Positions 1 through 9,245 of a stretch of DNA of 53,820 nt are shown one piece after another. This DNA is from Methylobacterium tarhaniae. Its GTDB lineage: Bacteria; Pseudomonadota; Alphaproteobacteria; Rhizobiales; Beijerinckiaceae. A program made the translations under genes and the position numbers. How positions within the stretch are numbered: the stretch's first letter is position 1; every line of letters begins with the position of its first letter. The stretch is taken from positions 1 to 53,820 of the forward strand of contig NZ_LABZ01000126.1 in the NCBI RefSeq assembly GCF_001043955.1, read 5' to 3'. Under the pieces are notes generated by a model. It made no database searches and was not told the DNA's origin. It was given only the letters and a program-made list of their open reading frames with translations.

Positions 1-1
1 G

Positions 2-1186
2 CCCCTGCCGCGCCCCTTCTCCGCCCTGCGCAACCTGCTCGTCAGCAGCGCGGGCGGCGGCCTCGTCCTGATGGCGAGCGCGGTGCTCGCGCTCATCGTC
101 GCCAACGGCCCCTACGGCGAGGCCTATGCCCGCGCGCTCCACGCGGCGATCGGGCCGTTGAGCCTGCTGCACTGGATCAATGACGGCCTGATGGCCGTGT
201 TCTTCCTGCTGGTCGGCCTGGAGATCAAGCGCGAGATCCTGGACGGGGGCTTGCGCACCTGGCAGGACCGGGCGCTGCCGGGCATCGCGGCCCTAGGCGG
301 CATGGCGATGCCGGCCCTGGTCTACGTGGCCGTCAACTGGTCCTCGCCCGCCACCTTGCGCGGCTGGGCGATTCCCGCCGCCACCGACATCGCCTTCGCG
401 TTGGGCGTGCTGGCGCTGCTCGGCTCCCGGGCGCCGGTCTCGCTCAAGGTCTTCCTCACCGCGCTCGCCATCCTCGACGATCTCGGCGCGGTGGTGATCA
501 TCGCGCTGTTCTACACCGCCGACCTGAGCTGGCCGATGCTCGCGCTCGCCGGTGCCGTGACGACGATGCTGACGGTGCTCAACCGCCTCGGCCAGCGCCG
601 GCTCGGACCCTACCTGATCCTCGGTGCCGTGCTCTGGGTCCTGGTGCTGCGCTCCGGGCTCCACGCCACCGTGGCGGGCGTGATCCTGGCGCTGACGATC
701 CCGCTGCGGACGAGCCTGGGGAAGCCCGATGACGGGACCTCGCCCCTGCACGTCCTCGAACACGCGCTCCAGCCCTGGGTCGCCTACGGGATCCTGCCGG
801 TCTTCGGCTTCGCCAATGCGGGCGTGTCGCTCGCCGGGCTGACGCCGGCAGCCTTGCTCGCCCCCGTCACCCTCGGGGTCGCCGCGGGGCTGTTCGTCGG
901 CAAGCAGGTCGGGGTGTTCGGCGGGGTCTGGCTCGCGGTGCGGACCGGCCTGGCGCCGAAGCCCGCGGGCGCCACCTGGCGCCACGTCTACGGCGTGGCG
1001 CTGCTCTGCGGGATCGGCTTCACCATGAGCCTGTTCATCGGCGGCCTCGCCTTCGCGGCTACGCCCGAATTCGACACCGAGACGAAGCTCGGGGTGATCC
1101 TGGGCTCGGTGCTCTCGACCGCCGCCGGGGCGCTGGTGCTGTCGCTCGGCGGGAAGGCGGCGGCGCGGCCGGTGGTGGCGGAGTAG
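2..1186 (+). CDS. nhaA: Na+/H+ antiporter NhaA (5' end outside the window)
   Basis: Inner-membrane sodium/proton antiporter for pH and salt homeostasis. The reading frame is already open at base 2 and reads [13 protein letters not shown], the usual NhaA N-terminus, so only the start codon (and perhaps a few residues) lies outside the window; the first in-frame ATG at 71 is internal. The protein is a run of hydrophobic helices. The family signature with the paired aspartates (AILDDLGA) that bind Na+/H+ is present near residue 155, preceded by the [10 protein letters not shown] segment of the discontinuous helix region. Length of about 394 residues fits the family. It converges on the L,D-transpeptidase gene, with a palindrome between them. 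Identification is by family motifs. Confidence 0.93.
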   Translation, partial: PLPRPFSALRNLLVSSAGGGLVLMASAVLALIVANGPYGEAYARALHAAIGPLSLLHWINDGLMAVFFLLVGLEIKREILDGGLRTWQDRALPGIAALGGMAMPALVYVAVNWSSPATLRGWAIPAATDIAFALGVLALLGSRAPVSLKVFLTALAILDDLGAVVIIALFYTADLSWPMLALAGAVTTMLTVLNRLGQRRLGPYLILGAVLWVLVLRSGLHATVAGVILALTIPLRTSLGKPDDGTSPLHVLEHALQPWVAYGILPVFGFANAGVSLAGLTPAALLAPVTLGVAAGLFVGKQVGVFGGVWLAVRTGLAPKPAGATWRHVYGVALLCGIGFTMSLFIGGLAFAATPEFDTETKLGVILGSVLSTAAGALVLSLGGKAAARPVVAE

Positions 1187-1242
1187 CGGCGCAGAAGCGC
1201 GGCAGCCGAGCCGGCCGCTCCGCGCGCCAAGCCCACAGGGTC

Positions 1243-1287
1243 CATCCCGGGCCCCGCTTCGCGGCCCCGGGACGACGCGGAGGGTGG
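1243..1287. repeat. REP-like palindromic element, copy 1
   Basis: GC-rich imperfect palindrome (CATCCCGGGCCCC...GCGGCCCCGGGA) followed by the tail GACGACGCGGAGGGTGG. A second copy of the same architecture and tail lies at 48363-48411 (GATGATGCGGAGGGTGG). Both sit between genes that converge, so they may also act as terminators. The shared tail is what marks them as a dispersed element and not two chance hairpins. Confidence 0.6.
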
Positions 1288-1317
1288 GGGGTCCGTCGAG
1301 AGTGTCGATGGGCGCCT

Positions 1318-2880
1318 TCAGTTCGCCGGCTGCGAGGCGGCGACGCGGTTGCGGTTCGGCGCTTCGGTGCGCTTGCCGGTCTCCGGCGCCTTCTCGGCGG
1401 GCTTCGCCTCGCCGGCCTTGGCGGCAGGCTTCACCTCGGCCGGCTTGGCCTCCGCCTTCTTCGAAGCTCCCGGATTGAGCCCGTCGACCTTGGGCGCCGC
1501 GGCCGCGTGGGCGGAAGGGGCCGGATGCAGCCGGGCGGTGACCTTCTTCGGCAGGGGGGCGGCCGGCGAGATTGCCGCGACCGGGGCGGTGTCGGCCGCC
1601 GGCAGGGCGGCGGGCGCGGCCGGGGCCGCCGCCGGGGCGCCGCCGAACAGGTTGCCGAGGAGCTTGCGGTAGGCCGCGGGGTCGCCGTCGGCGCTCGCGA
1701 CCGTGATCGGCGCCGCAGGCGCGGCACTCGCCGCCGCGGCCTCGCGGGTCGGGATCGGGGCCGGGTTCGCCGCCGGCGCCGCGAAGGCGAGCGCCGTGGG
1801 CTTCACCGCCCCGTGCTTGCCCTTCTCGTGTTTGGCATCGGCCTTGGCGAGCAGGACCGGCTTCACCTTCGGCTCGATCGTGATCTCCTCCGGCGCCGCC
1901 GCCAGGGCCTCGGGCCGGCTGATGATGCCCATGTTCGGCCGCGGCTGCGCCTGCTCGGCGAAGAGCTGGGTGCTGGGCGAGGATTCGCGGAAGAACGGGT
2001 GCTGGCCGCCATCCTGGTAGACCAGGCGGGTCGCCGGCGCGCCCTTGGCAATGAGCTCGGCCACCTCGACCTCGTCCTTCTCGCGCTTGACGGCGACGAG
2101 GGGATCGACCTTCGGGTTGCAGGCGCCTGCCGCCGCGTCCGCGCCGCCGAAGACGTAGCGGGTGCCGCACACCCCGACCCGCGGCTCCTCGTTCAGGGCC
2201 TCGAAATAGTCCGAGCCCTCCTTCAGGTTCCGCCAGAAGCCGATATTGGGGTCGTTGCGGAACTTGGCGAGGTTCTGCGGCGTCATCCGGAACGGATAGG
2301 ACTGGAACTGGAACGCCCGCTGCCCGCCGGCGAAAGCCTCGCGGGCGATGGCGTAGATCTCGGAGATCGCCTCGTCGGTCATCGCGAAACAGCCGGCGGA
2401 CGAGCAGGTGCCGTGCACCATCAGGTAGCTGCCGGTGCGGCCGTTGGCGCGGTCGAACGCGTTCGGATAGCCGGTATCGAACGAGAGATAGTAGGACGAG
2501 TTCGGGTTCATCTGGCCCATGGCGATGGGATAGAACCCCTCGGGCGCCTGCCGGTCGCCCTCGCGAATCTTCGGACCGAGCTGGCCCGACCAGCGGCAGA
2601 TCGGGAAGGTCTTGAGCAGCGCGTACCGGCCGTCGGCCCCGCGCTTCCACACCTCCATCTCCGATTCCTTCTTGAAGGCGCGGATCAGGATCGGGTCGCG
2701 GGGCGACATGGACTTCGTCGCCATCAGGGCGACGGTCTTCGGCGGGATCGGCTCGCGGGCCCGGGCCGAGCCGGCGGCCGAGAAGCCGGCATCCTGGCAC
2801 GCCCCGAGGGACAGAGCGACGGCGAGCGCGCTCGCCGCCAGCACCGGACGCATCGCCAGACGCCTCGCCAGACCCATCAT
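1318..2880 (-). CDS. YafK-type L,D-transpeptidase lipoprotein with Ala/Pro/Lys-rich tail
   Basis: Predicted periplasmic murein transpeptidase of the YkuD/YafK group, cutting or forming L,D-peptide links or anchoring proteins to peptidoglycan. The N-terminus has a basic start, a hydrophobic stretch and a lipobox-like LSLGAC, so it may be lipidated after residue 27. The catalytic motif VHGTCSSAGCFAMTD (His and Cys) lies near residue 155, and the fold spans about residues 45-240. The last 180 residues are low complexity (Ala, Pro, Lys), a likely cell-wall-spanning or disordered tail. At 520 residues it is much longer than the catalytic domain needs. Two adjacent ATGs (2880 and 2877) could start it. 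Substrate is unknown. Confidence 0.85.
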   Translation of the reverse strand: MMGLARRLAMRPVLAASALAVALSLGACQDAGFSAAGSARAREPIPPKTVALMATKSMSPRDPILIRAFKKESEMEVWKRGADGRYALLKTFPICRWSGQLGPKIREGDRQAPEGFYPIAMGQMNPNSSYYLSFDTGYPNAFDRANGRTGSYLMVHGTCSSAGCFAMTDEAISEIYAIAREAFAGGQRAFQFQSYPFRMTPQNLAKFRNDPNIGFWRNLKEGSDYFEALNEEPRVGVCGTRYVFGGADAAAGACNPKVDPLVAVKREKDEVEVAELIAKGAPATRLVYQDGGQHPFFRESSPSTQLFAEQAQPRPNMGIISRPEALAAAPEEITIEPKVKPVLLAKADAKHEKGKHGAVKPTALAFAAPAANPAPIPTREAAAASAAPAAPITVASADGDPAAYRKLLGNLFGGAPAAAPAAPAALPAADTAPVAAISPAAPLPKKVTARLHPAPSAHAAAAPKVDGLNPGASKKAEAKPAEVKPAAKAGEAKPAEKAPETGKRTEAPNRNRVAASQPAN

Positions 2881-3156
2881 GGGAACCCCGCCTTCTCACC
2901 ATCGAACCGCCGGCACACTGACGCCGCGGACCGGTCTCCCCAACCCCATAGCTTCGTTAAACTTACCCGGCTCTTACCGCAAGAACGGTTAAGATTGCGG
3001 GGATTCGTTCAACAGGCGCGCCGGGCAAGAAGCCGGCGCACGGTGTCACGGGGTTCACCCGCGAAGACATCCGCCCGGTCTTCGGCAAAACCAAGGCCGG
3101 GTCGTGTCTGCGGTGCGTGGGTTGTGCGGGGCTGTGGATGATGAGGATGGGGTCGG

Positions 3157-4110
3157 TTACAGGCTCCGCCCGATCTCCAGGAACTTCTGCGCCCGCCGGT
3201 CGCGCAGGGTGTCGGCGTCGAGGCCCGCCAGCGGCTCCAGGGCGCTCGCGATCGCCTCGCCGGTCGCCCGGATGGCGGCCTCGCCGTCCCGGTGGGCGCC
3301 GCCCGTCGGCTCGGGCACGATGCCGTCGATGACGCCGAGGCGCAGCAGGTCCTGTGCGGTGATCTTCATCGCGGTGGCGGCGTCCTGGGCCCGGCCGGCA
3401 TCGCGCCACAGGATCGAGGCGGCGCCCTCCGGCGAGATGACGCTGTAGATCGAATGCTCCAGCATCAGCACCGTGTTGGCGGTGGCGAGCGCGATGGCGC
3501 CGCCCGAGCCCCCCTCCCCGATCACCACCGTGACGTTGGGGGTCGGCAGGGCGAGGCAGGCCTCCGTCGAGCGGGCGATGGCCTCGGCCTGGCCGCGTTC
3601 CTCCGCCTCGATGCCCGGATAGGCGCCGGCGGTGTCGACGAAGGTGAGGACCGGCAGCCCGAAACGGCCGGCGAGCCCCATCAGGCGCACCGCCTTGCGG
3701 TAGCCCTCGGGCTTGGCCATGCCGAAATTGTGCCGGATCCGGGCCTCGGTGTTGGCGCCCTTCTCCTGGCCGATGACGCAGACCGGCCGGCCGCGGAAGC
3801 GGCCGAACCCGCCGACCACCGCCTCGTCCTCGCCGAAGGCCCGGTCGCCGGCGAGCGGCTGGAACTCCTCGATCAGCCCGGCGCAGTAATCGACGAAGTG
3901 CGGCCGCTGGGGATGGCGGGCCACCTGCGTCTTCTGCCAGGGGGTGAGGCCGGCATAGAGCTCGGCGAGGGCCGCCGCGGCCTTGGCCTCCAGCCGCGCC
4001 ACGTCCTCGCTGATCGCCACCGCGCCGTCGCGGTCGCCGAGGGCCTTCAGTTCCTCGAGCTTCGCCTCGAGCTCGGCAACGGGCTTTTCGAAGTCGAGGT
4101 AGGAGCGCAT
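3157..4110 (-). CDS. accA: Acetyl-CoA carboxylase carboxyltransferase subunit alpha
   Basis: Cytoplasmic carboxyltransferase alpha subunit that moves CO2 from carboxybiotin to acetyl-CoA, the first step of fatty-acid synthesis, working with AccD. The 317-residue length is the family norm. The N-terminus MRSYLDFEKPVAELEAKLEEL is the usual coiled AccA opening, and VVIGEGGSGGAIALA with ISPEGAASILWRD are the oxyanion-forming loops of the crotonase fold. The gene is monocistronic here. About 290 bp separate its start from the divergent patatin gene, with promoter space for both. Nothing odd is seen. Confidence 0.96.
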   Translation of the reverse strand: MRSYLDFEKPVAELEAKLEELKALGDRDGAVAISEDVARLEAKAAAALAELYAGLTPWQKTQVARHPQRPHFVDYCAGLIEEFQPLAGDRAFGEDEAVVGGFGRFRGRPVCVIGQEKGANTEARIRHNFGMAKPEGYRKAVRLMGLAGRFGLPVLTFVDTAGAYPGIEAEERGQAEAIARSTEACLALPTPNVTVVIGEGGSGGAIALATANTVLMLEHSIYSVISPEGAASILWRDAGRAQDAATAMKITAQDLLRLGVIDGIVPEPTGGAHRDGEAAIRATGEAIASALEPLAGLDADTLRDRRAQKFLEIGRSL

Positions 4111-4397
4111 CGGAACCTGTGCTGTGTCGGGCCGGCGTCGCTGGGGCTTCGGCGGGGGCCGGGGCTAAAGCCCTGCGGGGCCTTGAGGAGTCCGCCGCGC
4201 GGGCGCGGGCGGGCGGCCCCGGGAACCCGGGACCGGGCGGCGCGGAGGCTTGGCGGAGGGGCCGGCCCGTGTCAACCCGGGAGGCCGGCCGAGCGTCCGG
4301 CGCGGGGCGCGGTTCGGCGCAAGCCTTGTCTCGCGGCAGTGCAGCATCATCTTACAGCCGAGATTCGCGCGGCGGCCACTTCACACGCGGAGGCCAT

Positions 4398-5537
4398 ATG
4401 AACGGGCGGGGCCAGGCGGGGCAGCAAGCCGACCGCGACGAGTGCCGGGTGCTGGTGCTGCAGGGCGGCGGCGCGCTCGGCTCCTACCAGGCGGGCGTCG
4501 CCGAGGCGATGCAGGACGCGTCCCTCTCGCCGGAATGGGTCGCCGGCATCTCGATCGGGGCGATCAACGCCGCGCTCATCGCCGGCAACCCGCCCGGACG
4601 CCGGGTCGAGCGGCTGCGGGCCTTCTGGGAGAAGGTCTCCTCCGCCATCACCGTCTCGCCCTGGTGGCCCGGGGAGCAGGCCCGCGAGGTGTTCAACGCC
4701 TGGAGCGCCGCCTTCGGGGCGACGGTGGGGGTGCCGGGCTTCTTCGCGCCGCGCGTTCCCCCCGCCCCCCTCTACCCGGCCGGCGCACCCGAGGCGCTGA
4801 GCTACTACGACACCGCCCCCCTGCGGCAGACGCTCATGGAGCTGATCGATTTCGACCGCATCAACCGCTGCGAGACGCGGCTGAGCGTCGGCGCGGTCAA
4901 CATCCGCACCGGCAACTTCGTCTATTTCGACAACCGCCGCGAGCGGATCGGGCCCGAGCACGTCATGGCCTCGGGCGCCCTGCCGCCGGGCTTCCCGCCG
5001 GTGGAGATCGACGGCGAGCATTACTGGGACGGCGGCATCGTCTCGAACACGCCGCTGCAATACGTGCTGGACGAGGAGCGCCTGCGCGACCTCGCGGTGT
5101 TCCAGGTCGACCTGTTCAGCGCCCGGGGCCCGCTTCCCCGCACCCTGTCGGAGGCCGCCGAGCGGGAGAAGGACATCCGCTTCTCCAGCCGCACGCGGCT
5201 CAACACCGACGACCAGATCGAGATCCACAAGGCGAAGATCGCCTTCCGGCGCCTCTACGACAAGCTGCCTCCCGCGCTGCGCGAGGATCCGGACGTCGCC
5301 TTCCTGTCGGAAGTCAGCCACCAGAACGCGGTGACGATCCTGCAGCTGATCTACCGGGCGAAGAACTACGAAAGCGACGCGAAGGACTACGAGTTCTCGC
5401 GCACCACGATGCTGGAGCACTGGAAGGCCGGGCGCAACGACGTGCGCCGGTCCCTGCGCCACCGGCACTGGATCGAGCGCTGCCGCCCCGACCGGGGCGT
5501 GACCGTGTTCGACCTCACCCGCGACGCGCGGGACTGA
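4398..5537 (+). CDS. Patatin-like phospholipase family protein with C-terminal DUF3734-type extension
   Basis: Serine hydrolase of the patatin family. The oxyanion loop GGGALGSYQAG is near residue 22, the nucleophile elbow GISIGAINAA near 52 and the catalytic Asp in WDGGIVSN near 213, so the Ser-Asp dyad is complete. Residues 270-379 form the extension typical of patatins found beside acetoacetate decarboxylase. The ATG at 4398 is chosen for its close GCGGAGG ribosome site; the longer frame upstream is GC-driven. The acetoacetate decarboxylase gene follows 19 bp after the stop, then 3-hydroxybutyrate dehydrogenase, so a role in poly-3-hydroxybutyrate or lipid turnover is inferred from the operon. 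The substrate is not shown by sequence. Confidence 0.88.
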   Translation: MNGRGQAGQQADRDECRVLVLQGGGALGSYQAGVAEAMQDASLSPEWVAGISIGAINAALIAGNPPGRRVERLRAFWEKVSSAITVSPWWPGEQAREVFNAWSAAFGATVGVPGFFAPRVPPAPLYPAGAPEALSYYDTAPLRQTLMELIDFDRINRCETRLSVGAVNIRTGNFVYFDNRRERIGPEHVMASGALPPGFPPVEIDGEHYWDGGIVSNTPLQYVLDEERLRDLAVFQVDLFSARGPLPRTLSEAAEREKDIRFSSRTRLNTDDQIEIHKAKIAFRRLYDKLPPALREDPDVAFLSEVSHQNAVTILQLIYRAKNYESDAKDYEFSRTTMLEHWKAGRNDVRRSLRHRHWIERCRPDRGVTVFDLTRDARD

Positions 5538-5556
5538 CACGGAAAGGATACGCTGC

Positions 5557-6300
5557 ATGACCCGCGACGAGATCCTGAGCGCTCCCTCGATGCCGGCCTT
5601 CAGCCCGAGCTACCCGCGCGGGCCGTACCGGTTCATGAGGCGCGAATACCTCATCATCACCTACGAGACCGATCCGGACGCCCTGCGCGCCGCGCTCCCC
5701 GAGCCGCTGGAGCCGGCCCCCGGCAACCTCGCCTCCTACGAGTGGATGAAGATGCCGGATTCCTCCGGCTTCGGCGATTACGAGGAGAGCGGCTCGGCCA
5801 TCGCCGCCACCTGGAACGGCGAGCCCTGCACCTACTCGGTCCAGATGTATCTCGACGACGAGCCGCCGATCTCGGCCGGACGCGAGATCTGGGGCTTCCC
5901 GAAGAAGTGGGGCGTACCCCGCCTCAAGGTGATGAAGGACACGCTGACCGGCACCCTGCACTACGACGAGGAGCGGGTGGCGATGGGCACGATGACCTAC
6001 AAGCATCGCAGCCTGGAGGACCGGCTCGACACGGTGCGCGAGGGGATCGGCCGGCTCAACGTCAACCTGAAGCTGCTTCCGGACGTCGATGGCGGCGTGA
6101 AGGTGGCGCAGCTCGTCGGCTACCGGTTGCAGGACGTCACGGTCCACGGGGCCTGGGAGGGTGACGCCCGCCTGCACCTGATCCCGCACGTCAATTGCCG
6201 CGTCGCCGACCTGCCGGTGCGCCGGATCGTCGGCGGCCGCCACCAGATCGTCGATTTCACCCTGCCGTACGGCCACGTGCTGCACGACTACCTGGCCTGA
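5557..6300 (+). CDS. adc: Acetoacetate decarboxylase
   Basis: Decarboxylates acetoacetate to acetone and CO2 through a lysine Schiff base, in the cytoplasm. The 247-residue protein has the family core: EIWGFPKKWG carries the paired lysines of the active site near residue 113, preceded by the conserved QMYLDDEPPISAGRE segment. It is second in a three-gene operon (patatin, adc, 3-hydroxybutyrate dehydrogenase), with 19 bp before it and 11 bp after. Some family members are dehydratases or aldolases, but the KK motif and the operon with a 3-hydroxybutyrate enzyme support the named function. A GGAAAGGA site precedes the ATG. Confidence 0.9.
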   Translation: MTRDEILSAPSMPAFSPSYPRGPYRFMRREYLIITYETDPDALRAALPEPLEPAPGNLASYEWMKMPDSSGFGDYEESGSAIAATWNGEPCTYSVQMYLDDEPPISAGREIWGFPKKWGVPRLKVMKDTLTGTLHYDEERVAMGTMTYKHRSLEDRLDTVREGIGRLNVNLKLLPDVDGGVKVAQLVGYRLQDVTVHGAWEGDARLHLIPHVNCRVADLPVRRIVGGRHQIVDFTLPYGHVLHDYLA

Positions 6301-6311
6301 GGAGACGTTTC

Positions 6312-7097
6312 ATGTCGCTGCAATCCAAGACAGCCCTCGTCACCGGCTCGACGAGCGGCATCGGCCTCGCCGTCGCGCGGGCGCTGGCGCAACAGGGCGC
6401 CAACGTGGTCCTCAACGGCTTCGGCAAGCCGGATGCCATCGAGAAGGAGCGGGCCGGCATCGAGTCCGAGTTCGGCGTCCGCGCGGTCTATTCCGGCGCC
6501 GACATGAGCAAGGGCGACGAGATCGCCGCCATGGTGGCCGAGGCCGAGACGACGTTCGGCGCGGTCGACATCCTCGTCAACAATGCGGGCATCCAGTACG
6601 TCTCGGCGATCGAGGAATTCCCGGTCGAGAAGTGGGACCAGATCATCGCGATCAACCTGTCCTCGGCCTTCCACACCCTGCGGGCGGCGATCCCCGGCAT
6701 GAAGAAGCGCGGCTGGGGCCGGATCATCAACACCGCCTCGGCACACTCGCTCGTCGCCTCGCCCTACAAGGCGGCCTACGTGGCGGCCAAGCACGGCATC
6801 GCCGGCCTGACCAAGACCGCGGCCCTCGAGCTCGCGACCCACAAGATCACCGTCAACTGCATCTCGCCGGGCTATGTCTGGACCCCGCTCGTCGAGGCCC
6901 AGATCCCCGACACCATGAAGGCCCGCGGCCTGACCAAGGAGCAGGTGATCGACGAAGTTCTGCTGAAGGCCCAGCCGACCAAGGAGTTCGTCACCGTGGA
7001 TCAGGTCGCGGCGATCGCGGCGTTCCTGTGCTCGGACGCGGCGAGCCAGATCACCGGCAGCAACCTGACGGTGGATGGCGGCTGGACGGCGCAGTGA
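6312..7097 (+). CDS. 3-hydroxybutyrate dehydrogenase (SDR family)
   Basis: NAD-dependent interconversion of D-3-hydroxybutyrate and acetoacetate, the entry and exit step of PHB degradation. The 261-residue classical short-chain dehydrogenase has TGSTSGIG for the cofactor near residue 11, NNAG near 91, the catalytic Ser in INTASAHS and the Tyr/Lys pair in YVAAKHG. LELATHKITVNCISPGYVWTPLVE is typical of 3-hydroxybutyrate dehydrogenases, so the specific call is better than a generic SDR. It is the last gene of the patatin-adc operon and is followed by a strong hairpin. ATG 6312 follows a GGAGA site. Confidence 0.93.
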   Translation: MSLQSKTALVTGSTSGIGLAVARALAQQGANVVLNGFGKPDAIEKERAGIESEFGVRAVYSGADMSKGDEIAAMVAEAETTFGAVDILVNNAGIQYVSAIEEFPVEKWDQIIAINLSSAFHTLRAAIPGMKKRGWGRIINTASAHSLVASPYKAAYVAAKHGIAGLTKTAALELATHKITVNCISPGYVWTPLVEAQIPDTMKARGLTKEQVIDEVLLKAQPTKEFVTVDQVAAIAAFLCSDAASQITGSNLTVDGGWTAQ

Positions 7098-7110
7098 GGA
7101 CATGACGGGT

Positions 7111-7135
7111 GGGAGGGCCGGACGCCCGGCTCTCC
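7111..7135 (+). terminator. Rho-independent-like hairpin after the 3-hydroxybutyrate dehydrogenase gene
   Basis: GGGAGGGCCGG pairs with CCGGCTCTCCC across a short loop, 13 bp after the stop codon. No strong T-run follows, as is common in high-GC genomes. It likely ends the patatin-adc operon and marks the last backbone feature before the accessory region. Confidence 0.6.
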
Positions 7136-7410
7136 CGTCCGAACCGATGGCGGCCGGGGCGGATCGCCCTGGCGATAGCGATGTTACTTGGATTTTGCCG
7201 TCATTTCTAACATAAGTCGGACAATTCGACTTTACCTGCGAGTTTTTTTGACTTGCCCAGCCAGTCATCTGGCGCGGATGCCGACGCTTCACTACATCAT
7301 CCCGAACTCGTCGAAGACGAGAACTCGGATCCATAACCGCCGAGAATCCCGGAAGAGGCGATCAACGTTCCGCCGCGGGCTTCCGTGCGGCCATGCTCTG
7401 CTGATCGGCC

Positions 7411-7560
7411 TCAGGCGGCATGGAGGTCACGCTGGTGCAGCAGATCGAATTTGGCGCGGCCATACATGCTCCGCTCGATCGGATTGAGGCGGTTCACCTG
7501 CCCCTCGACAGGGCCGTTGCTCCGGAGCTTGACGATGGCCGCGCGGACGGCAGCCTCGTC
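7411..7560 (-). pseudogene. ISL3-type transposase C-terminal fragment
   Basis: Reading leftward, 49 codons encode KLRSNGPVEGQVNRLNPIERSM followed by YGRAKFDLL and end in TGA. This is the C-terminal signature of ISL3-family DDE transposases (S-N-G-x-x-E-G-x-x-N-R-L-K ... R-x-M-Y-G-R-A). All upstream catalytic sequence is missing; instead the frame meets IS3 OrfA-like sequence. A dead insertion-sequence remnant at the left edge of the metallophore island. The family is recalled from motif memory. Confidence 0.65.
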
Positions 7561-7573
7561 CTGCCGGAGACCG

Positions 7574-7738
7574 CACGTCCTCGTAAGGGGCGCCCGCCTC
7601 GTGCTTGGCGATCCAGGCCCGGATCAGGTTGCGCGAAAGGTCGTGCCGCAGGGCAGGGCCGCGCAGCGTCTCGCCCGCGAGATCCGCCTGCACGACCTGC
7701 GGCTTGAACACGACACCGTGTGTTCGATGCCGAGCCAT
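7574..7738 (-). pseudogene. IS3-type transposase OrfA N-terminal fragment
   Basis: Fifty-five codons beginning MARHRTHGVVFKPQVV and continuing LAGETL...LSRNLIRAWIAKHEAG match the helix-turn-helix N-terminus of IS3-family OrfA. After PYEDV the OrfA similarity stops and the sequence runs into the ISL3 fragment. No OrfB, inverted repeats or catalytic DDE residues are present, so it cannot move by itself. It lies between the last backbone operon and the salicylate synthase gene, where no functional gene is seen from 7098 to 7913. Confidence 0.65.
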
Positions 7739-7913
7739 GACTTCCATCCTCCGGAAGCCCAGCGCGGCGGGGCAATCCTCACAACGAGCGCCGTCCACTG
7801 CCAGGGGCGCACGCCACCTCAGGAATTCGGTGGCGGTGTCGTTTCAGCGGTTTGTGACGGCTGGCTGCCGGGCGAGGGTGTGGTACCGCTCACAGCCGCT
7901 TCGCCCTGCAGGC

Positions 7914-9245
7914 TCAGCGCCGTCGTAGGTGGCGGGCGACGGATGCGAGCTTCTCGCTCGTCTCCTCGAACTCGCGCTCCGGGCTTGACAGAGGAACGAC
8001 GCCCGCGCCGGCCTGCAGCCAGCACCGCGACCCGGTCCGGTAGACCGACCGCAGCACCAGCGCCGCATCCATCGCGCCCGAGCCGTCCGTCATGAAGACG
8101 CAGCCGCTGTAGAGGCCGCGTACCGACGTTTCGTGGCGCCGTATGCTGTCCAGAGCGGCGATCTTGGGGATGCCGGAGGCCGTCACCGCCGGGAAGAGGC
8201 GTAGGAACGCGTGCCACGGTCCGAGGCCGCCCGCGAGGCGGCCGCGCACCAGCGAGCCCAGATGCTGCACACTACCGCGCTGCTTGATCGCCATAAACTC
8301 GCTGACGCCCATGGTATCGGGGGCGCATAGGGGTTCCATCTCCTGCATGGCGAGGCGCACCGAGACGGCGTGCTCGGCGATCTCCTTGGCATCGTAGAGG
8401 AGATCCTCGCGCAGGCGGGTGTCTTCCTCCGGCCGCCCGCTCAGCGCCCGCGTGCCCGCCAGAGGCTGCGTGCTGATCCGGCCGCCATCGAGTTCGAGCA
8501 GGGTCTCTGGACTGAAGCCGTAGGCCTCCAGGTCGTCGTCGCGCAGCAGGAACGAGCGGGCCGGCGTGTTCCTCAATCGCCCAGCGTGGTAGCTCAGCGG
8601 CAGGTCGACCTCGCTCGGGATCGGCACGTCGCGCGACAGGATGACCTTGTCGTAGGCGCGCGCGCGCATCTCCGACACGGCATCGGCGACGCCCGCCATG
8701 AAGCTTTCGTGCCCGTGGTCCAAGTTCCCCGGCTGGAGGGGCCGACTGGGCGGAACGAGTTCCGCCCTCCGATCAAGATGGGACACGTCGTCGACCAGCC
8801 GCGCCAGGTCCCGCTCGTCGAGGCTGCGTAGCAGCACGTCCCGGTCGTGGATCACGATCTCCGAGGTCGGGATCGAGAGCCTGAGGAGCGGGCCCGGAGC
8901 CTTGGGCAGGGCCAGGCCCTGCGCGAGATAGGCCAGCTCGAAGGAGGCGCGGCCATACGCGCGCCACTCCGGGACGGGAACATCGGCGACGGCCGCGGTG
9001 AGCGTGTCCGCCAGTGTCTGGCGGGGCTCGACCCGCCTGCCGCCGCAGCGGACGGTGCCTGCTTGGTCGATGTCGAGGTTCCAGGCGGCGCCGAGCGCGA
9101 TGCGAATGCAGTCGCGCATCTCGTAGAGAACGTAGCGCGTGGGGGCTAGGGCGAGCACAAGGCTGACGGCGAGGTCCAGCGGCGGGTGCGCGACGGTCAG
9201 GCGCGCCTCGTGGTAGTGTCCGAGGGAGTGGGGATCCTGCATCAT
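7914..9245 (-). CDS. irp9: Salicylate synthase (Irp9/YbtS type)
   Basis: Makes salicylate directly from chorismate via isochorismate; salicylate is the aryl cap of yersiniabactin-type metallophores. The 444-residue protein is a single MST-family enzyme like Irp9/MbtI. Conserved active-site segments are present in order: AYDKVILSRDV (the lysine base), KEIAEHAVSV (Mg-binding Glu), VQHLGS (His), TASGIPK (Thr) and LQAGAGVVP. ATG 9245 is chosen because it overlaps the stop of the upstream ligase gene (ATGA); an earlier in-frame Met at 9326 would lie deep inside that gene. It is last in the biosynthetic operon; beyond it are only IS fragments. All catalytic residues I can place are intact. Confidence 0.92.
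   Translation of the reverse strand: MMQDPHSLGHYHEARLTVAHPPLDLAVSLVLALAPTRYVLYEMRDCIRIALGAAWNLDIDQAGTVRCGGRRVEPRQTLADTLTAAVADVPVPEWRAYGRASFELAYLAQGLALPKAPGPLLRLSIPTSEIVIHDRDVLLRSLDERDLARLVDDVSHLDRRAELVPPSRPLQPGNLDHGHESFMAGVADAVSEMRARAYDKVILSRDVPIPSEVDLPLSYHAGRLRNTPARSFLLRDDDLEAYGFSPETLLELDGGRISTQPLAGTRALSGRPEEDTRLREDLLYDAKEIAEHAVSVRLAMQEMEPLCAPDTMGVSEFMAIKQRGSVQHLGSLVRGRLAGGLGPWHAFLRLFPAVTASGIPKIAALDSIRRHETSVRGLYSGCVFMTDGSGAMDAALVLRSVYRTGSRCWLQAGAGVVPLSSPEREFEETSEKLASVARHLRRR

Noticed and set aside
293..2902. Long open frame of 869 codons on the minus strand across nhaA and the transpeptidase gene
   Set aside because: Arg/Gly/Pro-rich translation typical of GC shadow frames; it covers two well-identified genes in other frames.
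7188..7410. Possible small gene after the 3-hydroxybutyrate dehydrogenase operon
   Set aside because: The open frame has no ribosome site, composition unlike coding sequence, and runs into IS remnants.
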